In this document: positions 15,461-24,262 of the stretch, in pieces
Position numbering within the stretch: the first letter of the stretch is position 1
Layout: each line of letters opens with the position of its first letter
From: Desulfuromonadales bacterium
Lineage (GTDB): Bacteria; Desulfobacterota; Desulfuromonadia; Geobacterales; Pseudopelobacteraceae
Assembly: GCA_013349405.1 (NCBI GenBank)
Contig: DUZS01000033.1
Coordinates: 1-35,584 of the forward strand
Length of the DNA: 35,584 nt
Reading direction: 5' to 3'
Notes under the pieces: model-generated
Told to the model about the DNA's origin: nothing
What the model saw: only the letters and a program-made list of their open reading frames with translations
Databases searched by the model: none
Program-made: the position numbers and the translations under genes

Positions 15461-16411
15461 TTGCATTTCCTTCAGGCCGATAGACAACTGCTTATCGGCC
15501 TGATGCTTTTGGCGCTGTCCCTCGTGTTGTCCGGTTGCGGCCTCCTGTCGACAGGGTCACTGCTCCAGATGCCGGGCGGCCCTGCCAGAGCAATCGTTGA
15601 CAACGTGCCTTTTTTTGCCCAGGAAGAGTTGCAATGCGGCCCTGCAGCACTGGCCATGACACTTAACTGGAGCGGTGTCACCGTCCAGCCTTCCGATCTT
15701 ACCCCCGAAGTTTTCACCCCCGATCTCCATGGCAGCCTCCAAAGTGCCCTGATTGGTGCGACCCGCAGGCATGGCCGGGTCGCCTATCCAATCACCGGCA
15801 GTGAAACCCTGCTGGCGGAAGTATCTGCCGGCACTCCGGTCATCGTGCTGGTCAATCTCGGCCTGTCATGGTACCCGAAATGGCACTATGCCGTGGTGAT
15901 CGGCTTTGATCAGGAACGTGAAGAGATGATCATCCACTCAGGACTGAATGCCTATGAGCATCTCAGTTTCCGGGTTTTCGAGAATATATGGCAGCGCGGT
16001 GCGTACTGGGGACTCCTGGTTCTGCCGCCTGATCGGCTGCCGGTTCGAGTCGGAGAGGAAGAGTGGCTTGAAGCCGTTGCCGGCCTGGAAAGGACCGGCC
16101 AGTGGCAGGAGGCCGCAACCGGTTATGGTGCGTCCCTACAGCGCTGGCCGAACAGTTTTGTCTCCTGGATGGGGCTTGGCAACAGTAGATACCGTCTGTA
16201 CGATCTTGCTGGCAGTGCCGAGGCCTTTCAGCGGGCAGCTCTGCTGCAACCGCAGAACGGCATGCCTTTCAACAACCTGGCCCAGGTATTAAAGAGCCAG
16301 GGGAAGCAGAAAGAGGCTCTGTCAGCGGCACAACGAGCCGTTGCACTTGGCGGCCCGCTTGTCGGGAATTTCCGGCAAACCCTGGAAGAGATAGAAAGCA
16401 AAGAGAGATGA
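15461..16411 (+). CDS. PA2778-family lipoprotein: C39-like cysteine peptidase plus TPR
   Basis: The product opens with a lipoprotein signal (hydrophobic run ending LVLSGC, lipobox cysteine about residue 26), then a C39-type papain-like domain with the catalytic cysteine in LQCGPAALAM (C59) and a later histidine in WYPKWHYAVVIGFD. Two or more TPR repeats follow (SFVSWMGLGNSRYRL, PFNNLAQVLKSQGKQKEALS). C39 domains cleave leader peptides at double-glycine sites; the PA2779-like neighbour has a GGDGG hinge, which makes it a candidate substrate by inference only. The start is uncertain: TTG 15461 gives a good signal peptide, TTG 15428 would overlap the upstream gene, and ATG 15503 would lack a basic n-region. 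No terminator is visible before the convergent tatD. Confidence 0.82.
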   Translation: MHFLQADRQLLIGLMLLALSLVLSGCGLLSTGSLLQMPGGPARAIVDNVPFFAQEELQCGPAALAMTLNWSGVTVQPSDLTPEVFTPDLHGSLQSALIGATRRHGRVAYPITGSETLLAEVSAGTPVIVLVNLGLSWYPKWHYAVVIGFDQEREEMIIHSGLNAYEHLSFRVFENIWQRGAYWGLLVLPPDRLPVRVGEEEWLEAVAGLERTGQWQEAATGYGASLQRWPNSFVSWMGLGNSRYRLYDLAGSAEAFQRAALLQPQNGMPFNNLAQVLKSQGKQKEALSAAQRAVALGGPLVGNFRQTLEEIESKER

Positions 16412-16450
16412 AATTATTTCAGGATACTGACCGCTTTGGTGCTGACACGC

Positions 16451-17221
16451 TCAGTCATGCAAGCGCAACACTCGTCTGGCATTATCCGTTGTCTTTCGCG
16501 CCACTTCCTCGATTGGCACCCCGCGAATTTCTGCAACCCGCAGTGCTGTTTCCCCTATCCATCCCGGTCGGTTGAAGGTTCCGCGATACCGTTGCGGCGT
16601 CATATCGGGAGCATCTGTTTCCAGCACCAGATGCTCCAGCGGCAGTTCCCGGGCGACTCGAAGCGGTTTGACGGCATTATTCCAGGTAACCGTGCCGGAG
16701 ATGGCAATGGCAAGGCCGAGCCGGATGAAGTCTGGCGCCATCTCTACAGAGCCGGAGTAGGCGTGCATGATGCCTCCTACCTGGTGGACACCCTCTTCAC
16801 GCATAACTCTCAGGACTCTTTGAAACGCCCGTCGACAATGTATCAGTACCGGTACACCATGGTTGACCGCCACCCGAAGCTGCTCTCGAAAAGCCCGTTC
16901 CTGCAGATCCAGCGGCACCGTATAGGCGGGATCAAGTCCGGTCTCACCGAGGGCAATTCCCTTGCTTGAGAGCACTGACAAGCGCGCTAACACCTCGTCG
17001 GTGGCAGTATCCGCATGCATCGGATGAATGCCGTATGCAGGAAAAATCTGCCGGCTTTCTGCGGCAAGCGCCGAAATTTCCGACCAGCCATCCGGATGAA
17101 CCCCCGGAACGACAATGCCGATGACTCTCGCGACGTTGGCTTCTTCAATAATTCTGGTGAGTTCTGAATGAAGAGGTTCCAGATCAAGGTGGCAATGAGT
17201 GTCAAACAGCCCCGGGGTCAC
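16451..17221 (-). CDS. tatD: TatD-family metal-dependent deoxyribonuclease
   Basis: The 256-residue TIM-barrel hydrolase carries all TatD metal ligands: H9-x-H11 in FDTHCHLD, Glu in ALGETGLD, His in VLIHCR, His in GIMHAYSG, and Asp in LETDAPDM. The family has Mg-dependent 3'-5' DNase activity. The start is GTG at 17221 in a GTGA overlap with the stop of the cardiolipin-synthase-like gene, so translation is probably coupled. It is the last gene of the long minus-strand run and converges on the PA2778-like gene with a 39-bp gap. Confidence 0.9.
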   Translation of the reverse strand: MTPGLFDTHCHLDLEPLHSELTRIIEEANVARVIGIVVPGVHPDGWSEISALAAESRQIFPAYGIHPMHADTATDEVLARLSVLSSKGIALGETGLDPAYTVPLDLQERAFREQLRVAVNHGVPVLIHCRRAFQRVLRVMREEGVHQVGGIMHAYSGSVEMAPDFIRLGLAIAISGTVTWNNAVKPLRVARELPLEHLVLETDAPDMTPQRYRGTFNRPGWIGETALRVAEIRGVPIEEVARKTTDNARRVLRLHD

Positions 17222-18426
17222 AAAAACCAGCCGAACAGATTGATGACCCGTTCCATGAAGCGGATCAGTACGCCCCGGCGCTCATGAGCATCAAGCTCTA
17301 CCACATGGGCGGCATTAATCTCCTCAAGCAGTAACTCCCGGATCTGACCACCGAACTGTACGTTATCGACCATGCAGTTGATCTCGAAATTGCGATGGAA
17401 GCTGCGTTGATCAAGGTTCGCCGAGCCGATGACCGCACGCTCGGCGTCGATCAGCATAACCTTGGCATGGAGAATTTCGCGTTCCAGTTCAAAAATTTCC
17501 ACCCCCCCGCGGAGAAGAGTGGCGTACGAAATTCTGCCGAGCAGCAGCATCAGAGGTACGTCACTGCGGGCCGGCAGCAGCAGTCGTACCCGCACGCCGC
17601 GGCGGATGGCGCGCAGCAGTGAGCGGATAATGCGCGGACCCGGCACAAAGTATGGTGTGGCAATGAGAATCTCCTCCGCCGCAGAGGCGATATTGACCTG
17701 AAACACCTCGCGGATATAGGAGCGCCGCTGGTGGGGTCCACCACTAATGATATTGACTGCCGCATCGCCCACTTTGATGGCGTTCTGCTGTGGTCGCCGT
17801 ACCGGAGCAGCCGGGGCGGCATTCCCGTCCATCTCGCCGTGCCAGGTTTCGTGGAATATCGTCTTCAGCTCACAGACCGCGTCACCTCTGATGCTGAACC
17901 CTAAATCGCGAAAGTTCTGTTTCTCGTCCATACAGCCGGCGTACGCTTCACCGATATTGAAGCCACCGAGAAAAGCCAGTGCATCGTCAACAATCATCAT
18001 CTTGCGATGATCCCGTTTATCAAACCAGGTAAAACCGCGCTTGAAAGAGGGAACATTGAAGGGGATCAGCTCGATACCGTGCAGAGAAAGTTTTTTAAAA
18101 TATGATGCCGGTGTTTCCAGGCAGCCGATATAATCGTAGATCAATTTGACCGAAACACCGCGTTGAACCGCTGCCGCCAGTTCCTGTACGAGACACATGC
18201 CGATATGATCGTTGTGGATGATGTAGTATTCAAGAAGGATAGTCTGCTCTGCAGAGCGGATGGCTGAGAAAAACGCCTCAAAAAACTGCCGCCCGCCATG
18301 AAAGAGTTCGACACTGTTGTGGCGGTGCGTAACCGGTAACTCCAACGGGCGCAAGCGGTTCATCAGGCGGATGAACCTGAAAAACCGTTTTTTATTGAGA
18401 AATTTGCCGCTTCGTGCGCCGATCAT
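17218..18426 (-). CDS. Cardiolipin synthase-like phospholipase D family protein
   Basis: The roughly 400-residue enzyme has two HKD motifs, HRKMMIVD (about 140-147) and HAKVMLID (about 320-327), each followed by the usual GG/GS and N (FLGGFNIGE; IGSANLDQRS). Length and lack of N-terminal membrane helices fit the ClsB type better than ClsA. Such enzymes transfer phosphatidyl groups to make cardiolipin from two phosphatidylglycerols or from PG and PE. The start is uncertain: ATG 18426 is listed, TTG 18444 would overlap the FAH gene by 8 bases, and the conserved domain begins further in. No strong Shine-Dalgarno is seen for either, so it may be coupled to the gene before it. Confidence 0.85.
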   Translation of the reverse strand: MIGARSGKFLNKKRFFRFIRLMNRLRPLELPVTHRHNSVELFHGGRQFFEAFFSAIRSAEQTILLEYYIIHNDHIGMCLVQELAAAVQRGVSVKLIYDYIGCLETPASYFKKLSLHGIELIPFNVPSFKRGFTWFDKRDHRKMMIVDDALAFLGGFNIGEAYAGCMDEKQNFRDLGFSIRGDAVCELKTIFHETWHGEMDGNAAPAAPVRRPQQNAIKVGDAAVNIISGGPHQRRSYIREVFQVNIASAAEEILIATPYFVPGPRIIRSLLRAIRRGVRVRLLLPARSDVPLMLLLGRISYATLLRGGVEIFELEREILHAKVMLIDAERAVIGSANLDQRSFHRNFEINCMVDNVQFGGQIRELLLEEINAAHVVELDAHERRGVLIRFMERVINLFGWFL

Positions 18427-18436
18427 GCCAGAGAGG

Positions 18437-19093
18437 TTATGCAACCGGTATCGTCAGGCGCCCGACCGTGGCAATCTCCGCCGTCATGATTTCACCGGCT
18501 CGAACCGGTCCGACTCCGGCCGGGGTGCCGGTCAGGATCACATCCCCCGGTTCCAGCGTGAAAATTGCCGAAATGTGGGCGATGATCTGCGCTATGCGGT
18601 GGATCATGTCGGCTGTGGTGCCGTTCTGGCGGATTTCGCCATTTACGGAGAGTTTCAGGTTCAAGGCATGCGGATCAGCAACCGCACCGGCCGGGACAAA
18701 GCCAGAGAGCGGACAGGCGGTGTCAAACCCTTTGGCAATCTCCCACGGCAGCCCCTTTGCTTTCAGTTCATTCTGGACATCACGCAGAGTCATGTCGATG
18801 GCAACGCCGTACCCGGCAACATGCTCAAGGGCACAGTCCAGAGTCACAGCGCGGGCTTTCGAGCCGATCAGCACCGCCAGCTCGACTTCGTAATGGCACT
18901 CCTGCGAGTACGTCGGAATCCGTACCGTATCGCCATCGCCAATCACCGACGAAGCCGGTTTCATGAACAGAACCGGTGCTGCCGGAGTCTCGTTGCCAAG
19001 CTCGCGGGCATGTTCGGCATAGTTGCGTGCCAGGCAGACAATCTTGCCGATAGGAAATGGCTGGTCTGTTCCAATTAGTTTTCTCGTAGCCAT
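18437..19093 (-). CDS. Fumarylacetoacetate hydrolase (FAH) family protein
   Basis: The 218-residue protein matches the short FAH-fold type: KIVCLARNYAEHARELGN at the start, a metal-binding ECHYEVELAVLIG segment, GYGVAIDMTLRDVQ, KGFDTACPLSG, and the terminal DVILTGTPAGVGPVRAGE motif. Members include oxaloacetate tautomerase/decarboxylase (FAHD1-like), acylpyruvase and homoprotocatechuate-pathway isomerase/decarboxylase. No aromatic degradation genes are nearby, so a housekeeping acylpyruvase or oxaloacetate tautomerase role is more likely (inference). ATG 19093 with GGAGG seven bases upstream is chosen over an in-frame ATG at 19120, which lies inside the repeat element. Confidence 0.88.
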   Translation of the reverse strand: MATRKLIGTDQPFPIGKIVCLARNYAEHARELGNETPAAPVLFMKPASSVIGDGDTVRIPTYSQECHYEVELAVLIGSKARAVTLDCALEHVAGYGVAIDMTLRDVQNELKAKGLPWEIAKGFDTACPLSGFVPAGAVADPHALNLKLSVNGEIRQNGTTADMIHRIAQIIAHISAIFTLEPGDVILTGTPAGVGPVRAGEIMTAEIATVGRLTIPVA

Positions 19094-19103
19094 TATATCC
19101 TCC

Positions 19104-19206
19104 GTAGGGGCGTGGTCCATGACCCGCCCGCCTTTGATCCTGGTTTAAAGGTTTCCCCTGAAATTGCTTCTTCCCTGACAAGGGCGGGTCGCGGACCCGC
19201 CCCTAC
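19104..19206. repeat. Paired-hairpin inverted repeat (REP/MITE-like)
   Basis: Two inverted arms of about 25 bp (19104-19129 and 19182-19206) begin and end with GTAGGGGCG / CGCCCCTAC. Each arm also folds on itself; the right arm is a perfect 9-bp hairpin GGGCGGGTC-GCG-GACCCGCCC. The 52-bp middle has no feature. The right arm contains the TAG stop of gpmI (19205-19203), and the left arm ends at the Shine-Dalgarno of the FAH gene. Confidence 0.8.
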
Positions 19207-20738
19207 ACAAGTAAACTCTCCCCTGTCATCTCTTGCGGTTGCGCGAGTCCCAGCATCTTCAGCATGGTTGGCGCAACATCAGCCAGACGGCCCCCTTCGC
19301 GGAGGGTTACATTCTTGCGGTTGTCATCAACAAGCACCAGCCAGACCGGATTGGTGGTGTGGGCGGTGAACGGCTCACCGTTGTCATCCTGCATCTGTTC
19401 GGCGTTACCATGGTCGGCGGTAATCAGCACTGCGCCACCAAGTTCGCGTACCCTGGCAACAACCCGGCCAGCACAGGCATCCACCGTCTCAACAGCTTTT
19501 ATGGCAGCGGCCTCGACACCGGTGTGGCCGACCATGTCACAGTTGGCAAAGTTGAGAATGATGACGTCGTACCGATCCTGGTCAAGCAGCCTGAGGAGTT
19601 TTTCCGTTACCTGAACGGCGCTCATCTCCGGTTTCAGGTCATACGTGGCCACCTCTTTCGGTGACGGAATGAGGGCGCGCTCCTCACCTGAAAAAGGGGT
19701 TTCCGCACCGCCGTTGAAGAAAAAGGTGACGTGGGCATATTTCTCGGTTTCAGCAATGCGCAGCTGTTTCAACCCGGCATCGGCCAGGATGCCGCCGAGC
19801 AGGTTCTTTAATTCGGTCGCTTCGAAGGCAATCGGCAGGCCGAAGGTTGCATCGTATTCTGTCAGGCAGACGTAGGCGGCCAGTTGCGGACGATCCCTGC
19901 GCACAAAACCGTCGAAATCGTCCAGGGCAAGGGCGCGGGTAATTTCCCGGGCGCGGTCGGAGCGGAAGTTGAAAAAGATGAAGCCATCGCCGTCACGCAG
20001 TTGGCCGACCGGCGCACCCTGTTCGCAGATCACGGCAGGAACGACAAATTCGTCGTATATCTTGGAGGCGTAGCTCTGTTCAATGGCATCCTGCGGTGAC
20101 ACACACAATTCACCGAGGCCATGAACCATGGCATTGTAGGACTTCTCGACCCGGTCCCAGCGGGTGTCGCGATCCATGGCGTAGTAGCGCCCCATGACCG
20201 TGGCAATCGTGCCGACGCCGATTTTCACGATCTCTGCCTCCAACTCTGCCAGGTAACCGGCACCGCTCTGCGGCGGCGTATCACGGCCGTCGAGCAGGCA
20301 GTGCACGAAGACATCCGACAATCCCTCACGTTTCGCCAGTTCCAGCAGCGCGTAGAGGTGGCTATTATGGGAATGTACGCCGCCATCGGAGAGCAGGCCG
20401 GAGAGGTGTAGTCTGCCTCCGGACGCTTTGACTGTGGCAATGCACTCAAGCAGGACCGGATTGGTAAAGAAATCGCCATCAAGGATTGACTTGGTGACGC
20501 GGGTCAGTTCCTGATAGACAATCCGACCGGCACCAAGGTTGAGATGGCCGACCTCGGAGTTACCCATCTGCCCATCCGGCAGGCCGACTGCCATTCCGGA
20601 TGTTTTGATCGGAACGTGCGGGTACTCGCTCAGGTATTTGGTGAGATTGGGTGTTTTTGCCAGAGCAACGGCATTGTGAGCCGGGTTGGGATTGATCCCC
20701 CAGCCGTCGAGAATCATGAGTACGAGTGGCTTTTTCAT
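19203..20738 (-). CDS. gpmI: 2,3-bisphosphoglycerate-independent phosphoglycerate mutase
   Basis: The 511-residue Mn-dependent glycolytic enzyme interconverts 3- and 2-phosphoglycerate. The alkaline-phosphatase-like metal and phosphoserine sites are visible: D11 in LMILDGWG, the phosphorylated S61 in [36 protein letters not shown] and ITADHGN. Length is normal for the family. ATG 20738 is chosen because GGAAGGAG lies eight bases before it; an in-frame GTG nine bases earlier overlaps that site. It follows rlmH by 19 bp. The stop codon lies within a repeat arm, so the last residues (ESLLV) may be element-derived. Confidence 0.96.
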   Translation of the reverse strand: MKKPLVLMILDGWGINPNPAHNAVALAKTPNLTKYLSEYPHVPIKTSGMAVGLPDGQMGNSEVGHLNLGAGRIVYQELTRVTKSILDGDFFTNPVLLECIATVKASGGRLHLSGLLSDGGVHSHNSHLYALLELAKREGLSDVFVHCLLDGRDTPPQSGAGYLAELEAEIVKIGVGTIATVMGRYYAMDRDTRWDRVEKSYNAMVHGLGELCVSPQDAIEQSYASKIYDEFVVPAVICEQGAPVGQLRDGDGFIFFNFRSDRAREITRALALDDFDGFVRRDRPQLAAYVCLTEYDATFGLPIAFEATELKNLLGGILADAGLKQLRIAETEKYAHVTFFFNGGAETPFSGEERALIPSPKEVATYDLKPEMSAVQVTEKLLRLLDQDRYDVIILNFANCDMVGHTGVEAAAIKAVETVDACAGRVVARVRELGGAVLITADHGNAEQMQDDNGEPFTAHTTNPVWLVLVDDNRKNVTLREGGRLADVAPTMLKMLGLAQPQEMTGESLLV

Positions 20739-20757
20739 AATTTGCACTCCTTCCGGA

Positions 20758-21216
20758 TTAGTGATGATACGGCTCTTTATTCAAAATGGTAAAGGCCCGA
20801 TAGAGCTGTTCCAGCAGAAAAACCCGCACCATCTGGTGGGTGAAGGTCATTTTTGACAACGACAGCAGCTTGCCGCGCCGCCGGAATTCTTCGGAGAAGC
20901 CGTAGGCGCCGCCGACGGCAAAGATCAGTTCGCCTGTCCCGCTGTCGCGCTGTGTGCCGACAAAGGCGGCAAGCCCGGGTGAATCCAGCTGTTCGCCCCG
21001 CTCGTCCATCAGGATCAGGGTTGCTCCGGGTGGAATCTGCTTCTCCAGCCGTTCACATTCGCGGCGGCGCATCTCCTCGGCTTCGGCGCCTTTCTCGTCG
21101 CGGATATCAATCAGCTCCAGCGGCATGTAGCGACGAATGCGACCGGCATATTCGCCGATCGCATCCTTGACCCACGGGTCTCGACTTTTGCCTACCCACA
21201 GTACCTTCAATTTCAA
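20758..21216 (-). CDS. rlmH: 23S rRNA pseudouridine-1915 N3-methyltransferase
   Basis: The 152-residue SPOUT methyltransferase shows the RlmH pattern: [12 protein letters not shown] at the start, [13 protein letters not shown], the SAM-binding knot [18 protein letters not shown], and the C-terminal [27 protein letters not shown]. It methylates helix 69 of 23S rRNA on assembled ribosomes. The start is TTG at 21216 in a TTGA overlap with the rsfS stop; a second TTG is two codons in. The rsfS-rlmH pairing is common in bacteria. Confidence 0.95.
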   Translation of the reverse strand: MKLKVLWVGKSRDPWVKDAIGEYAGRIRRYMPLELIDIRDEKGAEAEEMRRRECERLEKQIPPGATLILMDERGEQLDSPGLAAFVGTQRDSGTGELIFAVGGAYGFSEEFRRRGKLLSLSKMTFTHQMVRVFLLEQLYRAFTILNKEPYHH

Positions 21217-21626
21217 AAATCAGATTCCTTGCGTGACGCCTTGATCTCAGGCGGGAGCTCAAGCTCGGGAGCCATGCCCCAGAGACCGTCGAGGTCGTAA
21301 TAGCGGCGAATCTGGTCGTGGAAGATATGCACCAGCACATCGCCATAATCCATAACGATCCATTTGCCGTCTGTGGCACCTTCGATATCGTTGACTTTGC
21401 CGAATTTCTTCAGACCGGTACGGATACTGTCGCAAATAGCCTGGTTCTGCTTGTCTGACGAACCGGAGATGATCACCATGTAGTCGGCAATCGATGAGAT
21501 CCGTGAGATATCGCGAACACAGATATCATACGCCTTTTTGTCATACGCCAGTTCGGCGCACTTAAGAGCTCGTTCAGAGGCGGTGAGGGTGGTTTTTTCA
21601 ACGGTTTTTGCTTTTTTTACTGGCAT
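21213..21626 (-). CDS. rsfS: Ribosomal silencing factor RsfS
   Basis: The 137-residue protein of the RsfS/DUF143 family binds ribosomal protein uL14 and blocks subunit joining in starvation. It contains the typical DICVRDISRISSIADYMVIISGSS core, the GATDGKWIVMDYGDVLVHIF segment and the YYDLDGLWG motif. A basic 15-residue N-terminal extension (KKAKTVEK) precedes the core. ATG 21626 overlaps the nadD stop by one base (TAATG). Confidence 0.95.
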   Translation of the reverse strand: MPVKKAKTVEKTTLTASERALKCAELAYDKKAYDICVRDISRISSIADYMVIISGSSDKQNQAICDSIRTGLKKFGKVNDIEGATDGKWIVMDYGDVLVHIFHDQIRRYYDLDGLWGMAPELELPPEIKASRKESDF

Positions 21627-22267
21627 TAGTGATAGATCCTTTGCTGCGAGATATATGCTGCTACGTCGGGTGGCACAGAGGCGGAGATATCGGTGCCTGC
21701 TGCAGCAAGCCGCCGGATTTCTGTCGATGAGATATCCAGAGGATTGCCGGTGATAAAACTGATGGTGGTGCCGGTATGATGGGTCAAGCGACCACTGTCG
21801 CGGTCATGCGTAAATTCCCTTCTGACCGCTTCCGGCAACGCTGCAATCCGGTCGCTGACTGGAGAGCCGGGGCGTTCGACAACGATCAGATGACATGAGG
21901 AGAGTATTTCACGGTAGCGGTGCCATGTGCCGATCTCCAGGAACGAATCCGCGCCGATAATGAAAAACAGCTCGTCATCGGGAAAGCGCTCGCGAAAGAT
22001 CCTGATGGTGTCAATGGAATATGACTTGCCGCTCCGCTCTGCTTCAAGGGTTGACATCTCGAAAGCGGCTCTGTCGGCAATGGCAAAACGTACCATTTCC
22101 GAGCGCCTGGCAAAAGAAACGTCTCCTGCCACCGGCTTGTGCGGTGGGTCGGCTGCCGGAATAAAAATAACCCTGTCGAGGTTACATACATGCAGAGCCT
22201 CCCCGGCGATGTGCAGATGGGCATTATGAACCGGATTGAAGCTGCCGCCAAGCAGGCCTATTCTCAT
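21626..22267 (-). CDS. nadD: Nicotinate-nucleotide adenylyltransferase
   Basis: The 213-residue enzyme forms nicotinate adenine dinucleotide from NaMN and ATP in NAD synthesis. It has the nucleotidyltransferase motif GGSFNPVHNAHL (7-18), FIPAADPPHKP, FIIGADSF, TWHRYREIL and the C-terminal ISSTEIRR. It starts at ATG 22267 in an ATGA overlap with the MshEN gene and is followed directly by rsfS, the usual nadD-rsfS order. Confidence 0.95.
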   Translation of the reverse strand: MRIGLLGGSFNPVHNAHLHIAGEALHVCNLDRVIFIPAADPPHKPVAGDVSFARRSEMVRFAIADRAAFEMSTLEAERSGKSYSIDTIRIFRERFPDDELFFIIGADSFLEIGTWHRYREILSSCHLIVVERPGSPVSDRIAALPEAVRREFTHDRDSGRLTHHTGTTISFITGNPLDISSTEIRRLAAAGTDISASVPPDVAAYISQQRIYH

Positions 22268-23397
22268 GTCTGCATAATTTTATTTTTAATGATGAGAATT
22301 TCGAACGCCATTACTGCTTTACCGGCAAGTTTCTGAACTTCCTGCAGGCGCTTGTCGAGTGTTGCCAACCCGCCCGCAACAACAACAATGACAACAACCT
22401 TTGTCTGCATGACCAGCGCCATAACTAACAGCGGCGCATCGGGGGGAAGCTGCAAAAACGTGAGCAGACGGCTGTTTTCAGGGGTTTGAGCCAAAATACC
22501 CATGGAAAACTGGCCGGATGCGAATGTGTCTCGTATAACAGACGGTTTGTTTAAGGGTATCGTCAGCTGGTGCGATTCTTCAACAAGCTTGCCTGAAACT
22601 ACGCTGCGCCAGTCAACTGCCATATTGTCCCGGATAAGAAACAGGGCAGAGGTCGTAAATTCCTGACCGAGATATTTGGCGAAAGCGGTACCGATCTGGT
22701 CGCGATCCTTTGCAGACGCAAAATCGAGAGCAAGCTGTTCCGCAGAATAGTGATCAGGTGCGCTAAATTCCACTGTTTGATAATCCTCGTAATCCGGAAG
22801 GGTGGCAAACCCTTCGAATTCGAACGGGACTTCCACGTTAAGCGGCTCGCCGTTCTCGCCCGTCATCGGAAAGACAACTTTTTCTTCAGTAGTAACCGTT
22901 TCCGCAGATAGTGCGGTTCTCCGTCTATTGGCGATATCCCCCTCCGCCAGTATATAACGGATGTCGCCGCGTAATTGGTAATACTTTGATAGTGCCGACG
23001 TAATCCTGACATCCGGGGCAAAATGCGGGAGTATAATAAAGCCGGTAACAAATGACACCTCATCTGACGCTTTGAAATCGGTCGGATCTGCCATTGCCAG
23101 CGTCAGTTTCTTGCCTTCAATCCGTATTGGTACGACGCGATATTTACCTGCCAATTCAGCTGGAACCTGGGCAAGCACTTCCGGCGGCACCGAAGTCATG
23201 GCGCGCGGAGTAACCGCCGGGACGCCCAACGTGCTGCTGAGGAAGTGACACAGCTGCTCGTCAGAAATGACCCCCATTTCAATCAGGCTGCTCCCCAGTT
23301 TGATGCCGAACAGCGCCTGATTCTTGAGTGCCTCATCGAGCTGCTCCGGGGTAATTATATGTTCCTGCAGCAATAGTTCGCCAAGCTTGATTGCCAT
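22264..23397 (-). CDS. Stand-alone MshEN (T2SS E N-terminal) protein without ATPase
   Basis: The 377-residue protein begins with two tandem MshEN half-motifs (IKLGELLLQEHIITPEQLDEAL..., residues 3-27, and IKLGSSLIEMGVISDEQL..., 32-58), the pattern bound by cyclic di-GMP in MshE-type ATPases. GspE N-domain features follow (VPAELAGKYRVVPIRIEGKKLTLAMADPTD). There is no Walker A or Walker B motif, so it is not a secretion ATPase. The second half (about 205-377) may be a GAF-like alpha/beta domain with a hydrophobic VVVIVVVAGG strand. ATG 23397 with AAAGGAGG upstream is chosen over an earlier in-frame start at 23433. It lies 25 bp after gspN and overlaps nadD by four bases. A regulatory role in type II secretion is inferred. 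Confidence 0.78.
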   Translation of the reverse strand: MAIKLGELLLQEHIITPEQLDEALKNQALFGIKLGSSLIEMGVISDEQLCHFLSSTLGVPAVTPRAMTSVPPEVLAQVPAELAGKYRVVPIRIEGKKLTLAMADPTDFKASDEVSFVTGFIILPHFAPDVRITSALSKYYQLRGDIRYILAEGDIANRRRTALSAETVTTEEKVVFPMTGENGEPLNVEVPFEFEGFATLPDYEDYQTVEFSAPDHYSAEQLALDFASAKDRDQIGTAFAKYLGQEFTTSALFLIRDNMAVDWRSVVSGKLVEESHQLTIPLNKPSVIRDTFASGQFSMGILAQTPENSRLLTFLQLPPDAPLLVMALVMQTKVVVIVVVAGGLATLDKRLQEVQKLAGKAVMAFEILIIKNKIMQT

Positions 23398-23422
23398 ACC
23401 GGCTCCTCCTTTATATGAGATT

Positions 23423-24262
23423 CTACATGACAAACGGCTTGAGTAGTGTGCCTCTGATCGGCACGGTATAGATTCCGGGAGCGGTCATAAACCTGGCCAG
23501 CAGTATAAAAACCAACTTCTGTTTTTCCAGGAAATCCGCTTTCGGCATAATTTGCAGGCTCATGTTGAGGGGTGCAACCGCCGCGTCGGTGCCAGTCGGG
23601 ATATCCCCGGAAAGCCGCATATAGACACCGTCACCTTCAAGCGTAAAGCTTTCCAGGCGAGCTTTGCCGTCAGTGACCTTCACCATTCCCTGCGTTTTCA
23701 GGTTGGTCACGTCGGGAAGCGGGAAAACACCCAGCTTGACACCTGAAAATTCAAGCTGCCGTATCTCCACCTTCAGGTCACCGCTCAAGCCTTTGGCGCC
23801 ACGCTGCAGGCGTCCCTGACTCCAGAGGCTTCCGGCCGCTTTCGCGCCGAGGACGCTCTTGAAAAAGGGTATGTCGGCAAGAGCGATACCGTCGGCAGCC
23901 AGGTCGAGCGCAGCTTTCCCATTCAGGGCGTATCGGATGCTCAGGCTTCCCGTGCCTATGCCTGCTTCTCCGGCAATGACCGCCCGGCCGGTAAAGAGCG
24001 GCAGCAGCAGGGCTCTGACCTGCAGTCGCCTGCAGCGTAATAGCGGCCCCTGCTCAGATGCCAACAGCATATTATCCCATGCCAGGCCGGGAAAAAATGT
24101 TTTGTGTGCTGCCGGGGTGAGCGTCAACCCCTGTCGTGATAAAACCTGGGTAAGTATGGCGTCAATTTTTACCGAGGGGAATAACAGATAGCTGAACAGC
24201 ACAAACAGAGCAACACCTGCCGCCGCAATGGCTGCTCCCCGTATCAGCGGAGACACTTTCAA
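23423..24262 (-). CDS. gspN: Type II secretion system protein GspN
   Basis: The 279-residue protein has one N-terminal membrane helix (about 8-29) and a periplasmic domain of beta-rich AsmA-like character, ending MTAPGIYTVPIRGTLLKP, typical of GspN. GspN is an accessory inner-membrane component present in only some type II systems. The start is TTG 24262, in a TTGA overlap with the gspM stop, placing it directly after gspM as in other systems. Confidence 0.8.
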   Translation of the reverse strand: MKVSPLIRGAAIAAAGVALFVLFSYLLFPSVKIDAILTQVLSRQGLTLTPAAHKTFFPGLAWDNMLLASEQGPLLRCRRLQVRALLLPLFTGRAVIAGEAGIGTGSLSIRYALNGKAALDLAADGIALADIPFFKSVLGAKAAGSLWSQGRLQRGAKGLSGDLKVEIRQLEFSGVKLGVFPLPDVTNLKTQGMVKVTDGKARLESFTLEGDGVYMRLSGDIPTGTDAAVAPLNMSLQIMPKADFLEKQKLVFILLARFMTAPGIYTVPIRGTLLKPFVM

